64,000 nt of DNA, taken from the NCBI RefSeq assembly GCF_042655485.1, contig NZ_JBHSMC010000014.1, positions 62,001 through 126,000 of the forward strand, given 5' to 3'. The stretch comes from Lederbergia graminis (GTDB lineage: Bacteria > Bacillota > Bacilli > Bacillales > Bacillaceae_C). The position numbers and the translations under genes were made by a program. Shown here piece by piece: positions 52,654 to 60,926 of this stretch (positions within the stretch are counted from its first letter, which is position 1; each line of letters opens with the position of its first letter). The notes below the pieces were generated by a model that worked only from the letters and a program-made list of their open reading frames with translations, was not told the origin of the DNA and did not search any database.

Positions 52654-54117
52654 TTAGTGTGCTGCTACATTCGCGTTAGGATTATTATGCACTGCTAATT
52701 TGTCGATAATTTTTTTACTAGATGAATTTAACCCAGTTATTGTTACTTTATTATTATTCTTGCGGTATTTTAAAATTACTTTATCAATTGCTCCTACTGC
52801 GGAGTCATCCCAAATATGTGAGTCTGAAAAATCAATTGTAATATTCGTTTTTTCTACTGAGTAATCAAAGGATTTGATAAAGCTATCTACTGAAGCAAAG
52901 AACAATGGACCTTGTACCTCGAATACAGTGTTCCCTTTGTTTTCGCGTTCTGTTACATGGATTTTAGAAATCTTAGCTACGAAGAATATCGCGCTTAATA
53001 AGACTCCAGCAATGACACCTTTTGATAAGTCATTTGTCGCGAGTACGATTGCCATTGTTACGACCATCACTACTGCATCAGCTTTCGGTGCTTTCACTAA
53101 ATACTTAAAGGAAGACCAGTCAAATGTTCCGACAGAAACCATAATCATAATTCCAACAAGGACAGGCATTGGAATTTGAACAACAAGATCGCCAAAGACA
53201 ATAATCAAAATCATTAAGAATGCTCCAGCTACGAAAGTGGATAGGCGTCCTCGTCCTCCAGACCTGACATTAATACCAGATTGGCCAATCATTGCACAAC
53301 CAGCCATTCCACCAAAGAATCCTGTAACGAAGTTGGCAATACCTTGCCCTCTTGCTTCCTTGTTCTTATTACTATCTGTACCTGTATAATCATCAACTAT
53401 TGTGGCTGTAAGTAGAGATTCTGTTAACCCAACAATAGCTAACGCAATGGAATATGGAAAAATGATTGCTAATGTTTCAAATGTAAATGGAACATTAGGG
53501 ATGAAAAATTCCGGAAGACTTCTTGAAATAGCCCCTAAATCTCCAATAGTCCTTAAATCCACATTACTATAAATTGCTACTACTGATAATACGATAATTG
53601 CAATTAGTGGAGCGGGTATTATTTTAATAAATCTTGGTAGCACGTAGACAATGATCAGTGTTATTGCTACGAAAATATACGTTGCTGTTGAAATGCCAAG
53701 AAAGTGTGGAACTTGTGCCATAAAAATAAGGATTGCTAATGAGTTTACGAAGCCAATCATGACTGCTCTTGGGATAAATCTCATTAGTTTAGCTACTTTA
53801 AATATACCGAATAGCACTTGTATAACACCTGTTAAAATTGTTGCAGCTAATAAATAATCGAGGCCATGGTCTCTTACTAACGGTAGCATTAATAGCGCCA
53901 TTGCTCCTGTAGCTGCAGAAATCATTCCTGGACGTCCACCTACAAATGCAATGATAACTGCGATACAAAACGAAGCATATAAGCCGACCATTGGATCGAC
54001 TCCTGCAATAATGGAGAAGGCAATTGCTTCTGGTATTAAAGCTAATGCCACTACAATTCCAGAAAGAATATCGCCTCTAATATTGGAAAACCATTCTTTT
54101 TTCATTGTTTCTAACAC
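52654..54117 (-). CDS. SulP-family anion permease with STAS domain
   Basis: 487 residues. The SulP core has the IRGDILSGIVVALALIPEAIAF entry, GMISAATGAMALLMLP and GGMAGCAMIGQSGINVRSGG. A C-terminal STAS domain (ITIDFSDSHIWDDSAVGAID) completes it. Likely carries sulfate, bicarbonate or another anion by Na+ or H+ coupling; not decidable here. GTG start after GGAG with 9-base spacing. Divergent from the dead recombinase-type gene across a hix-like palindrome. Confidence 0.9.
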   Translation of the reverse strand: MLETMKKEWFSNIRGDILSGIVVALALIPEAIAFSIIAGVDPMVGLYASFCIAVIIAFVGGRPGMISAATGAMALLMLPLVRDHGLDYLLAATILTGVIQVLFGIFKVAKLMRFIPRAVMIGFVNSLAILIFMAQVPHFLGISTATYIFVAITLIIVYVLPRFIKIIPAPLIAIIVLSVVAIYSNVDLRTIGDLGAISRSLPEFFIPNVPFTFETLAIIFPYSIALAIVGLTESLLTATIVDDYTGTDSNKNKEARGQGIANFVTGFFGGMAGCAMIGQSGINVRSGGRGRLSTFVAGAFLMILIIVFGDLVVQIPMPVLVGIMIMVSVGTFDWSSFKYLVKAPKADAVVMVVTMAIVLATNDLSKGVIAGVLLSAIFFVAKISKIHVTERENKGNTVFEVQGPLFFASVDSFIKSFDYSVEKTNITIDFSDSHIWDDSAVGAIDKVILKYRKNNNKVTITGLNSSSKKIIDKLAVHNNPNANVAAH

Positions 54118-54206
54118 ACTTGTTGTCTCCTTTTCTATTAATTAATGTGACCTTTAACTCTCATAAAGGTCAGGCCGATTGCAATAGACATAGTTTATCA
54201 TCATCT

Positions 54207-54232
54207 GTTCCAAAATGGAACCATTTTGGGAA
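54207..54232. promoter_or_regulatory. hix-like 26-bp palindrome in the SulP/recombinase control region
   Basis: Two 12-bp halves, GTTCCAAAATGG (54207-54218) and CCATTTTGGGAA (54221-54232), flank a central AA. The inner 9-bp arms are perfect complements. The layout (12 + AA + 12) equals the hix/gix crossover sites of Hin-type recombinases. It overlaps a predicted -35 (TTGGGA, 54226-54231; -10 TATGAT at 54249-54254; 17-bp spacer) of the recombinase-type gene. Operator role is inferred. Confidence 0.7.
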
Positions 54233-54294
54233 TATTTTTATGAGAAAATATGATATTATATAGAAAAGGGTCTAGAGAGCTAGGTGAGTCAAAA

Positions 54295-54837
54295 ATGATT
54301 ATAGGGTATATGAGACCTTATTTCGATGATACTACATGTGAAATACAAAAAAGTATTTTAGAAGATAAAAGTTGCCATAAATATGTTATAGAAAAACATT
54401 CGTCTGCAAAAAAGAGAATTAGTCTTAAATCTATGATAGAAGAATTAAATACAGGTGATATTGTTATTGTTACAAAGCTGTACACAATTGCAGATTCAAC
54501 TCGGCATTTAGTGGAGATATTAGAGGCGATTGAGAGAAAAGGTGCTTATCTCCGTACTATTCAAGAGGGAATTGATACAAGTAATTCTGCTGGATACTCA
54601 TTTAGTGCAATTGTACAACACTTAGTAGAATTTCAAAGTGATGTAATTAGTGAGAGAACAAGAAAAGGATTAACAAGAGCTAAGAAGAAAGGTGTTGCGG
54701 CAGGACGACCAAGGAAACCTGATGAGAATGTCCAAAAGGCGATTCTTATGTATGAAAGTAAAAAGTATAGTTTGCAAGAAATTAAGGATGAAACAGGGAT
54801 TAGTAAGTCTACCTTGTATCGATATTTGGAAAATTAA
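54295..54837 (+). CDS. Serine-recombinase-fold protein with dead catalytic site and intact Hin-type HTH
   Basis: 180 residues, Hin/resolvase-like throughout. The N terminus reads IIGYMRPYFDD where active enzymes have GYxRVS: Tyr9 replaces the catalytic Ser. KLYTIADST (61-69) replaces KLDRLGRS, losing the Asp, Arg and Arg of the active site. Kept are the dimer/E-helix region (DTSNSAGYSFSAIVQHL, SERTRKGLTRAKKKG), the minor-groove GRPR (137-140) and the HTH ending ISKSTLYRYLE. So it likely binds DNA as a dimer but cannot cut it. AGGTGA precedes the ATG at 54295. Divergent from sulP. Confidence 0.88.
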   Translation: MIIGYMRPYFDDTTCEIQKSILEDKSCHKYVIEKHSSAKKRISLKSMIEELNTGDIVIVTKLYTIADSTRHLVEILEAIERKGAYLRTIQEGIDTSNSAGYSFSAIVQHLVEFQSDVISERTRKGLTRAKKKGVAAGRPRKPDENVQKAILMYESKKYSLQEIKDETGISKSTLYRYLEN

Positions 54838-54920
54838 TATTGTTCCTTATGTAGAAAAGAGGACGAAGCAAAACCATTTAAACCGTATCTAATTTCGAAA
54901 AATGTTATTGAAATTATAAC

Positions 54921-55256
54921 GCTTCGGAAATACACTACGCTTTCCGCGGGCTAAGAAAAGTGAAAGGCGCTTGCTACTTGAAGGAAGGCTAATTTCGCAA
55001 CATCCTGTTGGCAGGCTCAAACAGCGACGTCCTGTCGCTTCGCCTGCACTAGTACGTCCATGTACTTCGCAACGCCTTCCTGACCCGCCTCGTGCGGGCC
55101 CGCGACAAGCAAATGTTCTGAGACAAAGAAAGGCGGTCTTTGCCTTTCATGTCTCAGGTTATTTGGCCTCGAGCCAATAGCGCCTACAGCTAGACAAGGT
55201 TCGGAAGCCTCCTCGGCAACCGCACATCCCGCAGGAGTCTTCGTGTATTTCCTCCG
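54921..55256. repeat. GC-rich composite repeat sharing ends with the MITE family
   Basis: About 336 bp, much richer in GC than its surroundings and without an ORF that looks coding. Outer inverted repeats GGAAATACAC and GTGTATTTCC. Inside them, CGCTTTCCGCGGGC (left) and CCCGCAGGAGTCTTCGTGTA (right) match the reverse complement of the MITE's palindromic core. The middle is a different module with several short hairpins (e.g. GCGACG...CGTC, TGAGACA...TGTCTCA). No target duplication could be defined. Confidence 0.65.
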
Positions 55257-55332
55257 CTGATAAAACTATAAATTCGAATGCGGAAGTCCATCCTGTAAAA
55301 ACGTCACTTCGTAGACAGAATATAAAAAAAAA

Positions 55333-55369
55333 TCGAACTATCCTAGGAATGAATAAAATGATAGTTCGA
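55333..55369 (-). terminator. Terminator of the LPNTA surface-protein gene
   Basis: TCGAACTATC / GATAGTTCGA perfect stem, followed on the minus strand by a run of T. Confidence 0.85.
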
Positions 55370-55431
55370 CATTAACTTTCATCTGTATTTCTTCATCCAG
55401 TATCAATAATTAGCTAGCTAGTGAGGTTTTT

Positions 55432-56127
55432 TTACTCTTGGCTGGCAGTTTTTCTTTTAAAGTAAAATAATGCAATCCCACCCAAAAGAATGAGAGAGAA
55501 ACCAATAAGAAGGCTGTTGTAAAGTGGTGTTGCTGTGTTAGGTAGTTTTTCTCCTTCATCATCACCAGCTGCAGGTTCTTCATCAGAAGCAGCAGCTACA
55601 AGTGAAAAGTCATCCACATTTACCCAATTATCGCCTTCGCTTTGTACAGATCCAAGGAATACATCGACTCTTTCTGCTTCCTCTGAATTAAATTCAAAGG
55701 TTAATTTCGTGTATTCAGCTGCGTTTTCAAACTTCTCTGTTTTAAAAACCTGCTCTTTTCCTTGTGCTGCTCCATCTGGCCAAACACCAAAATAAATATC
55801 CTTAATATCCGTTCCAGCTTTCACGTATGCAGTAAGTATATAATCCGTATTTTTCTCCACATCTACAAACTGTCTAACAGAGTTCCAACCATTTGTTGTT
55901 CTAAACCAAACATTTTTTTCACCAGTAAGCGCTCTATCTCCGGCATCAATACCACTTAGTTCAACATCATCTTGAATTCTCCAAGGTTCAGCTACACCAT
56001 CTGTTTGCTCTTCGAATGATGGATCTTTCACAAGGTTTTCTGGTTCAGCGGCAAAAATCGGTGTTGTCATAGAAATCAATAATAAAAATACAGCAAACAC
56101 AAATAACACTCGTAATTTATTTTTCAA
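55432..56127 (-). CDS. Cell-wall-anchored protein with LPNTA sorting signal and carbohydrate-binding-like domain
   Basis: 231 residues. Signal peptide (VLFVFAVFLLLISMTTPIFA), a CBM-like jelly-roll (LVKDPSFEEQTDG, NSVRQFVDVEKNTDYILTAY, NWVNVDDFSLVA), an acidic spacer, and a sorting signal LPNTA with a hydrophobic helix and KRK tail. LPNTA instead of LPxTG points to a class D sortase of the type studied in Bacillus. No sortase gene lies in the window. A cre-like site upstream suggests carbon control. Confidence 0.87.
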   Translation of the reverse strand: MKNKLRVLFVFAVFLLLISMTTPIFAAEPENLVKDPSFEEQTDGVAEPWRIQDDVELSGIDAGDRALTGEKNVWFRTTNGWNSVRQFVDVEKNTDYILTAYVKAGTDIKDIYFGVWPDGAAQGKEQVFKTEKFENAAEYTKLTFEFNSEEAERVDVFLGSVQSEGDNWVNVDDFSLVAAASDEEPAAGDDEGEKLPNTATPLYNSLLIGFSLILLGGIALFYFKRKTASQE

Positions 56128-56646
56128 ATTCGCTTCCCCCTAATGATTGATTTTATGAATAAATATAAGTAAACGTAGTTAAAGAGATTTTACCTAGAAT
56201 CCTCCTTTCTATACTTCATTTTTAACAGATTCATTGTAAAGGCATCACTCCTTTCAATTGTGCTAAGTAAAAGGAAATCCATGTATGTATACGTTTACAT
56301 TTTAGTGAAAGTTCATTAAGAGATTGTGTTTAACATGAAGGAAGGGTAAATAAATCATTATTCTAATAAATAAAGGATAGACATTTTGAGTGACTCTATC
56401 GTTGTCGGAAGGAATTGCATTGAGAAGTTGATATGAAATAGTAGTATTTACCTAGTAGTAATAATATATTACCATACTTGGAAGAATATTAAAATATATT
56501 ATAAGAATATGAATAATTATTTTTTTTAGTTGTGGGAGCAGTATAATAATTAATTTAGGTTAGTAATATTGTATGATTCCAATATTCATTGAATGTCTTC
56601 AGCAATCACCTCATATACTTGTACAAACTATTTGGGGTTGATGGAA
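56128..56646. other. Long AT-rich intergenic region with a cre-like site
   Basis: About 520 bases without credible ORF between divergent genes. TGTATACGTTTACA at 56286-56299 matches the CcpA consensus with one mismatch, 160 bases upstream of the LPNTA gene. The remainder is very AT-rich; I see nothing else clear. Confidence 0.45.
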
Positions 56647-57201
56647 ATGACAACAGGCCTAATCATATTAATAGCCTTTTTGTTAACTTGTTCTGTAGGA
56701 GTAATTAATTTCTCCTTTTATACTAGAAGGAAAGTAACGACGATGCATGGTATGATTTTTTCCATGTCAATGGCAATGGGAGTAGGTTTGTTTACTGGAA
56801 CGATAATAGGACTTTTATATCGTGATGAATTATTGTTGGCTACTGTTATTGGTATGGCTACAGGTGTGTTAGTAGGTGGTGTAATTGGTTCTTTTTATTC
56901 ATTGCTAGCGATGATGGAAGGGATATTATCTGGTGTGATGGCTGGTATGATGGGTGCAATGCTCGGTGTAATGATAAAGATAAGTGATTGGGACAAAGGC
57001 ATTATGGTTATGTTTACGATTGCACTAGCAATTTGTTGTTTAAATATATATGAAATGTTGTCTTATGTACATCATCGCAATTTCATCGTAAGAATTTTTC
57101 GAAACCCACTTTTTATAGGTATAGGATTTGTATTAGTATGTTTACTTTTTTACACACAAAGCCCATTTATTGTAATAAAAAATTCCGGTTTCCATCACTG
57201 A
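56647..57201 (+). CDS. Glycine-rich polytopic membrane protein
   Basis: About 184 residues with six hydrophobic segments. The central ones are Gly/Met-rich (MAMGVGLFTGTIIGLLY, GMATGVLVGGVIGSFY, GVMAGMMGAMLGVM), a repeat-like pattern of small-residue helix packing. No family recognised. GGGG lies 9 bases before the ATG at 56647 (an ATG at 56641 is also possible; 56593 has no SD). The terminator stem contains its stop codon. Confidence 0.65.
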   Translation: MTTGLIILIAFLLTCSVGVINFSFYTRRKVTTMHGMIFSMSMAMGVGLFTGTIIGLLYRDELLLATVIGMATGVLVGGVIGSFYSLLAMMEGILSGVMAGMMGAMLGVMIKISDWDKGIMVMFTIALAICCLNIYEMLSYVHHRNFIVRIFRNPLFIGIGFVLVCLLFYTQSPFIVIKNSGFHH

Positions 57202-57211
57202 AACCGGAATT
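57181..57211. terminator. Bidirectional terminator
   Basis: AATTCCGGTTTC / GAAACCGGAATT perfect 12-bp stem containing the stop codon of the plus-strand gene, with a T-rich tail. Confidence 0.85.
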
Positions 57212-57215
57212 TACT

Positions 57216-57641
57216 TTATTTTGATTTTTTATGAATTACAATCATTAAAATGCTTATGAGCGTAAAGGCAATAAGGGCGAGAAATGGTATTGTTATAAAG
57301 CCAAACCAATTGATATATTGGACATTACAAGGAACCCCTTGAACACAAGGCTTTATCTCTGCAAAGCCAGGGACCTTCTGGACTAAGTAATGATAAAGAG
57401 ATATTGTTCCACCTATAACACTTAAAGGCAACACGTATTTAATTATTTGTTTTTCATTATAAAATGAAGCAATCCCGAGAATGATTGCCATTGGATACAT
57501 GAAAATACGCTGAATCCAACAAAATTGACATGGAACAAATTCTTTTATCTCACTAAAATATAAACTTCCTAATGTTGCAATAACCGCAACTATCCAAGCA
57601 AAATATAGCCCGAAATTTTCAAGAAGAGTAGGCTTCTTCAT
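57216..57641 (-). CDS. bdbC: Disulfide bond formation protein BdbC (DsbB-like)
   Basis: 141 residues, four helices. Two redox pairs: CQFC in FVPCQFCWIQR after helix 2 and CVQGVPC in the second external loop. It reoxidises BdbD and passes electrons to quinone. Its start overlaps the last base of bdbD, so the two are translationally coupled. Confidence 0.93.
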   Translation of the reverse strand: MKKPTLLENFGLYFAWIVAVIATLGSLYFSEIKEFVPCQFCWIQRIFMYPMAIILGIASFYNEKQIIKYVLPLSVIGGTISLYHYLVQKVPGFAEIKPCVQGVPCNVQYINWFGFITIPFLALIAFTLISILMIVIHKKSK

Positions 57642-58297
57642 TATTTTAGTTCCTCTTCAATTATCGATTCTATTGCTTTATAGTCAAAAGGATCTTTTAA
57701 CATGACTCCATTGATAACGATCGTAGGTGTAAAAGGAATATCGAATTCCTTCACAAGTGAATCATCTATCAATACTTGCTCAAGCGTTCCATCATGATTA
57801 ATATCCTCTTCCAATTGATTTAAATCCACATTTGGAGCACTACTTTTTGCGATTTCAAGCAATTTGTCCGTAGTGACCCACTGCTGATCATGTTGTTGTG
57901 CCTCAGGCTGAGCAGCGAAGATAGCTTCATGGAAATCCCAGAATGATGCCGGATCTTGTTTATATACAGATTCAGATGCTAGAGAAGCAAGTTTGGATTC
58001 ATTTCCATGAAATAGTACATTAATAAAGGAGAACTTTGCTTTACCTGTATCAATGTATTTTTCTTTAAGTTTTGGATAGATATCTTCGCCCCAAGCCTTA
58101 CAGGAAGGGCACTTATAATCCCCAAATTCCACAATAGATACTACTGCATCCGCATCACCAATTGTTGGTTGATTTTCTATGGAAGGGTGACTTTCTAGCT
58201 CTGTTTGCTCGGAATTTAGTTTATTCGTTAATAAAACAATGGCAATTATAATAGCAAAAATAATAAGTGTAAAAATTACCACATTTTTCCTATTCAT
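57641..58297 (-). CDS. bdbD: Thiol-disulfide oxidoreductase BdbD (DsbA-like)
   Basis: 218 residues. N-terminal membrane anchor (VVIFTLIIFAIIIAIVLL), thioredoxin fold with active site CPSC in FGDYKCPSCKAWG, helical insert, and cis-Pro region FDIPFTPTIVINGV. Forms disulfides in exported proteins together with BdbC. GAGG lies 8 bases before the ATG at 58297. A decayed gene fragment ends directly at its start codon. Confidence 0.93.
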   Translation of the reverse strand: MNRKNVVIFTLIIFAIIIAIVLLTNKLNSEQTELESHPSIENQPTIGDADAVVSIVEFGDYKCPSCKAWGEDIYPKLKEKYIDTGKAKFSFINVLFHGNESKLASLASESVYKQDPASFWDFHEAIFAAQPEAQQHDQQWVTTDKLLEIAKSSAPNVDLNQLEEDINHDGTLEQVLIDDSLVKEFDIPFTPTIVINGVMLKDPFDYKAIESIIEEELK

Positions 58298-58456
58298 CTA
58301 TATAACCTCATTTCTTTCTATTAGTGGAGGATACTTTTCAATTGTATCAATCTCTTCCGTTGTTAATTGTACATTCAGTGTCTTTATATTGTCGAGTACT
58401 TGGTCTCACTGATCACATTCCTTCTGAATGTTCTCCATTACCTTTAAATCTGCCGT
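58298..58456 (-). pseudogene. C-terminal remnant of a reductase-like gene
   Basis: The minus strand reads DQVLDNIKTLNVQLTTEEID, then TIEKYPPLIERNEVI and a TAG that touches the bdbD ATG. It is preceded in another frame by ADLKVMENIQKECDQ. This looks like the C terminus of an aldo/keto reductase-type protein with one frameshift. There is no start codon or upstream body. The rest of the interval to 58636 shows no gene. Confidence 0.45.
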
Positions 58457-58636
58457 CTATACCCTATTGTACCTACTCCTTGTAGCTAAATAAAGTTGTT
58501 ATAATAAATTTGTAAGTAAAAAGTCTCAATTTCGAAATAAAATACTTCCAAGTTATTAAATTGTATGATATTATATATCTTGAATTAAAGATATTTAATT
58601 CATTCAATAATATGCATATAATTAGGAGGATATATA

Positions 58637-59191
58637 ATGTTAAAGATTGGTATTGTAGTAGGAAGTAATCGTCAAGGCCGTAATGGAGAAGCAGTAGGAC
58701 AATGGATTTATGATTTTGCAACAAAACGTAATGATGCAGAATATGAAATTGTTGACCTTGCAAACTATAACTTACCATTATTAGGTGCTGCTGTACCAGA
58801 AGCACAACAACAAGAAGCAGAAGCAGCAATTAAAGCTTGGTCTGAAAAAATGGCTTCTTTTGACGGCTATATTTTCATCCCAGCAGAATATAATCATGCT
58901 GTAAATGGTGCACTTAAAAATGCATTAGACTACTTAAACCCAGAAGTAAACAATAAAGCTGCTGGCTTTGTTGCTTACGGAAGCCTTGGTGGTGCACGTG
59001 CAATTGAAAACTTACGTCTAATCTTAGGTGAACTTCAAGTTGCAGACGTTCGTACTGCTGTAACATTCTCACTTATGACAGATTTTGAAAACATGAGCGT
59101 GTTCAAACCAGCTGATTACCACGATGCAAATGCAAACCAAATGTTAGATCAACTTCTATCTTGGAGTGGAGCTCTAAAAACAGTTCGATAA
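58637..59191 (+). CDS. NAD(P)H-dependent FMN reductase
   Basis: 184 residues of the flavodoxin-like FMN reductase family. FMN phosphate loop GSNRQGRNGEAVGQW; isoalloxazine-binding FIPAEYNHAVNGALKNALDY; GFVAYGSLGGARAIENLR. Reduces FMN, azo dyes or quinones with NAD(P)H. AGGAGG precedes the ATG. Single-gene unit with its own terminator; codon use is biased as in well-expressed genes. Confidence 0.92.
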   Translation: MLKIGIVVGSNRQGRNGEAVGQWIYDFATKRNDAEYEIVDLANYNLPLLGAAVPEAQQQEAEAAIKAWSEKMASFDGYIFIPAEYNHAVNGALKNALDYLNPEVNNKAAGFVAYGSLGGARAIENLRLILGELQVADVRTAVTFSLMTDFENMSVFKPADYHDANANQMLDQLLSWSGALKTVR

Positions 59192-59202
59192 AACTCAATA
59201 TA

Positions 59203-59239
59203 AAATAGCTACTGCATTATTGCGGTAGCTATTTTTTTT
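59203..59239 (+). terminator. Terminator after FMN reductase
   Basis: AAATAGCTAC / GTAGCTATTT stem with TTTTTTTT tail. Confidence 0.9.
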
Positions 59240-59312
59240 GCTTAATTTGATGATGGAATGTAGCGACGTAAAATAGTAGAGTGACATTTCAATGCTTTAT
59301 TTCTTATTTAAA

Positions 59313-59499
59313 GGCTCGGTTAAAGTTCATTGTTGTTAACAACTTAGTTGATTGAGCGGATGTACACGAGACTCCTGCGGGAACAGCACGAGCCGAAGAT
59401 CCACTTGGCAAAGCGGTTTTCTTTGCCAAGTTAGCTGAGGCCGTGCCCGCGGAAAGCGAGTGTACAGGAGCGAAAATCAACAACAGAGTTTAACAGAGC
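59313..59499 (+). mobile_element. MITE-like element copy 3 (187 bp) with 9-bp target duplication
   Basis: Same family; it has a one-base deletion (GATTGAGCGG for GATTGTAGCGG) and a G in the left end (GGCTCGG). Flanks TTATTTAAA at 59304-59312 and 59500-59508 are a perfect 9-bp repeat. No ORF inside. Together with the short flanks it fills the gap between the FMN reductase and the EAL gene. Confidence 0.9.
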
Positions 59500-59650
59500 T
59501 TATTTAAAAGAAATATGTTAAGTAGTATAGGAGGCTTTGATAATTTTGTTATAATGGGAATTATTTATAGTTCTCACTTTTAATGTAAAAACTTATTAGG
59601 GGGAAGTTGTTAGGGACATGTAGATAGTCATAATGGAGAGGTGAGGTTAC

Positions 59651-60856
59651 ATGGATGCAGATGAAATTTTGCAAAACATTGATCAAGTTCTACCCTTTTA
59701 TCAACCGATTTTCAGTGCTGATGAGCATCGTGTAGCGGGGTATGAACTGTTAGGGCGTTTTAAAAAAGACGATGAATTTATCAGTATTGGACACTTCTTT
59801 GCAGACGAAACAATTCCTGAAGAATATCGAATAGAAGTAGATAATTATCTACTTGAACAAGCATTACAAAAGATGATGTCTGCAGGAGAAGATTTTTTAC
59901 TGTTTATCAATCGTGATCCTAAGCTGTTAATGTATGATCAGGGTGAGAGCTTTTTGACAACTATTCAGAAATACCTTGCTCCAGATCAGTTACAAAGGAT
60001 TGTATTAGAGTTAACAAATACAGAATATACTGGTTCAATTGACTCTTTACAACATCTTATTAGTTATTACAAAACGTATGGTATTAAAATTGCCCTTAGC
60101 CATCTAGGAGAAGAAAGTCATCTAGATCGCATCGCTCAATTATCACCTCATATATTAAAGGTTAATTTAAATCAATTAAGAAATTCTAGTGGAGATGCAT
60201 CGCCAATCATTCTTTACTCTCTCAATATATTAGCTAGGAAAATTGGTGCAAATTTGTTGTATGAACATATTGAACAAGAATATCAGCTTCAATATGCATG
60301 GAAAAATGGAGGTCGTTATTATCAAGGGTTTTTGCTGGCAAGGCCGACTCCAGATTTTATAGATAAAGATTCTTTAAACGATACTTTTAGAGAGCAAGCC
60401 ATTAACTTTATTAAGTATGAAAAGAAAAAACTAGAGGCGAGATATGTAAAAACAAGTGAACTTAATGAAAGCTTGAAGCAACTTATAGATAAAAAGAAAT
60501 ATACAGAACCTTATGTTTCACTATTGAGTGATCTTGCAGAAAAAATTGAGACAATGTGTTTTCGATTATATATTTGTAACGAGGATGGTTTCCAATTATC
60601 ACCCAATCTAATGAAGGTGGAAGGAAATTGGACTAATCAAGAGGAATATATCGGCAGGAATTGGAGTTGGCGTCCTTACTTTTTAGCTAATATTGTACAA
60701 ATGAAAAAGGATCAGAAAGGTATGTTATCTGGCATATATAGTGATATTGAAACAGGGGAAAGTATTCGTACCTTTTCATTTCCACTAATGGACGGTAATT
60801 ATCTCTTTATTGATCTTTCCTATGCATATCTATATGAAAATGATGCGTTATTATAA
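59651..60856 (+). CDS. YkuI-type degenerate EAL-domain protein
   Basis: 401 residues. EAL domain: the signature is YELLGRF (Glu32), and Asn87, Glu120, Lys170 and Glu205 are in place. But the metal-binding DD pair is replaced by Ser150-His151 (IALSHLGEES) and KID by KVN. So c-di-GMP hydrolysis is unlikely while binding may remain. The C-terminal PAS-like YkuI_C domain has FRLYICNEDGFQLSPN and NWSWRPYFLANI. GGTGAGG precedes the ATG. Probably a c-di-GMP receptor. Confidence 0.9.
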   Translation: MDADEILQNIDQVLPFYQPIFSADEHRVAGYELLGRFKKDDEFISIGHFFADETIPEEYRIEVDNYLLEQALQKMMSAGEDFLLFINRDPKLLMYDQGESFLTTIQKYLAPDQLQRIVLELTNTEYTGSIDSLQHLISYYKTYGIKIALSHLGEESHLDRIAQLSPHILKVNLNQLRNSSGDASPIILYSLNILARKIGANLLYEHIEQEYQLQYAWKNGGRYYQGFLLARPTPDFIDKDSLNDTFREQAINFIKYEKKKLEARYVKTSELNESLKQLIDKKKYTEPYVSLLSDLAEKIETMCFRLYICNEDGFQLSPNLMKVEGNWTNQEEYIGRNWSWRPYFLANIVQMKKDQKGMLSGIYSDIETGESIRTFSFPLMDGNYLFIDLSYAYLYENDALL

Positions 60857-60926
60857 ACAAAGAACGCTTTGATTTAATATATGTTGTTTCACTTGAGTTA
60901 AAAAATAAATGGAGGGGAAAACTACG

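Noticed and set aside
54971..55180. 69-codon ORF in the GC-rich repeat
   Set aside because: Arg/Pro/Gln-rich translation of a structured repeat without SD or homolog-like features.
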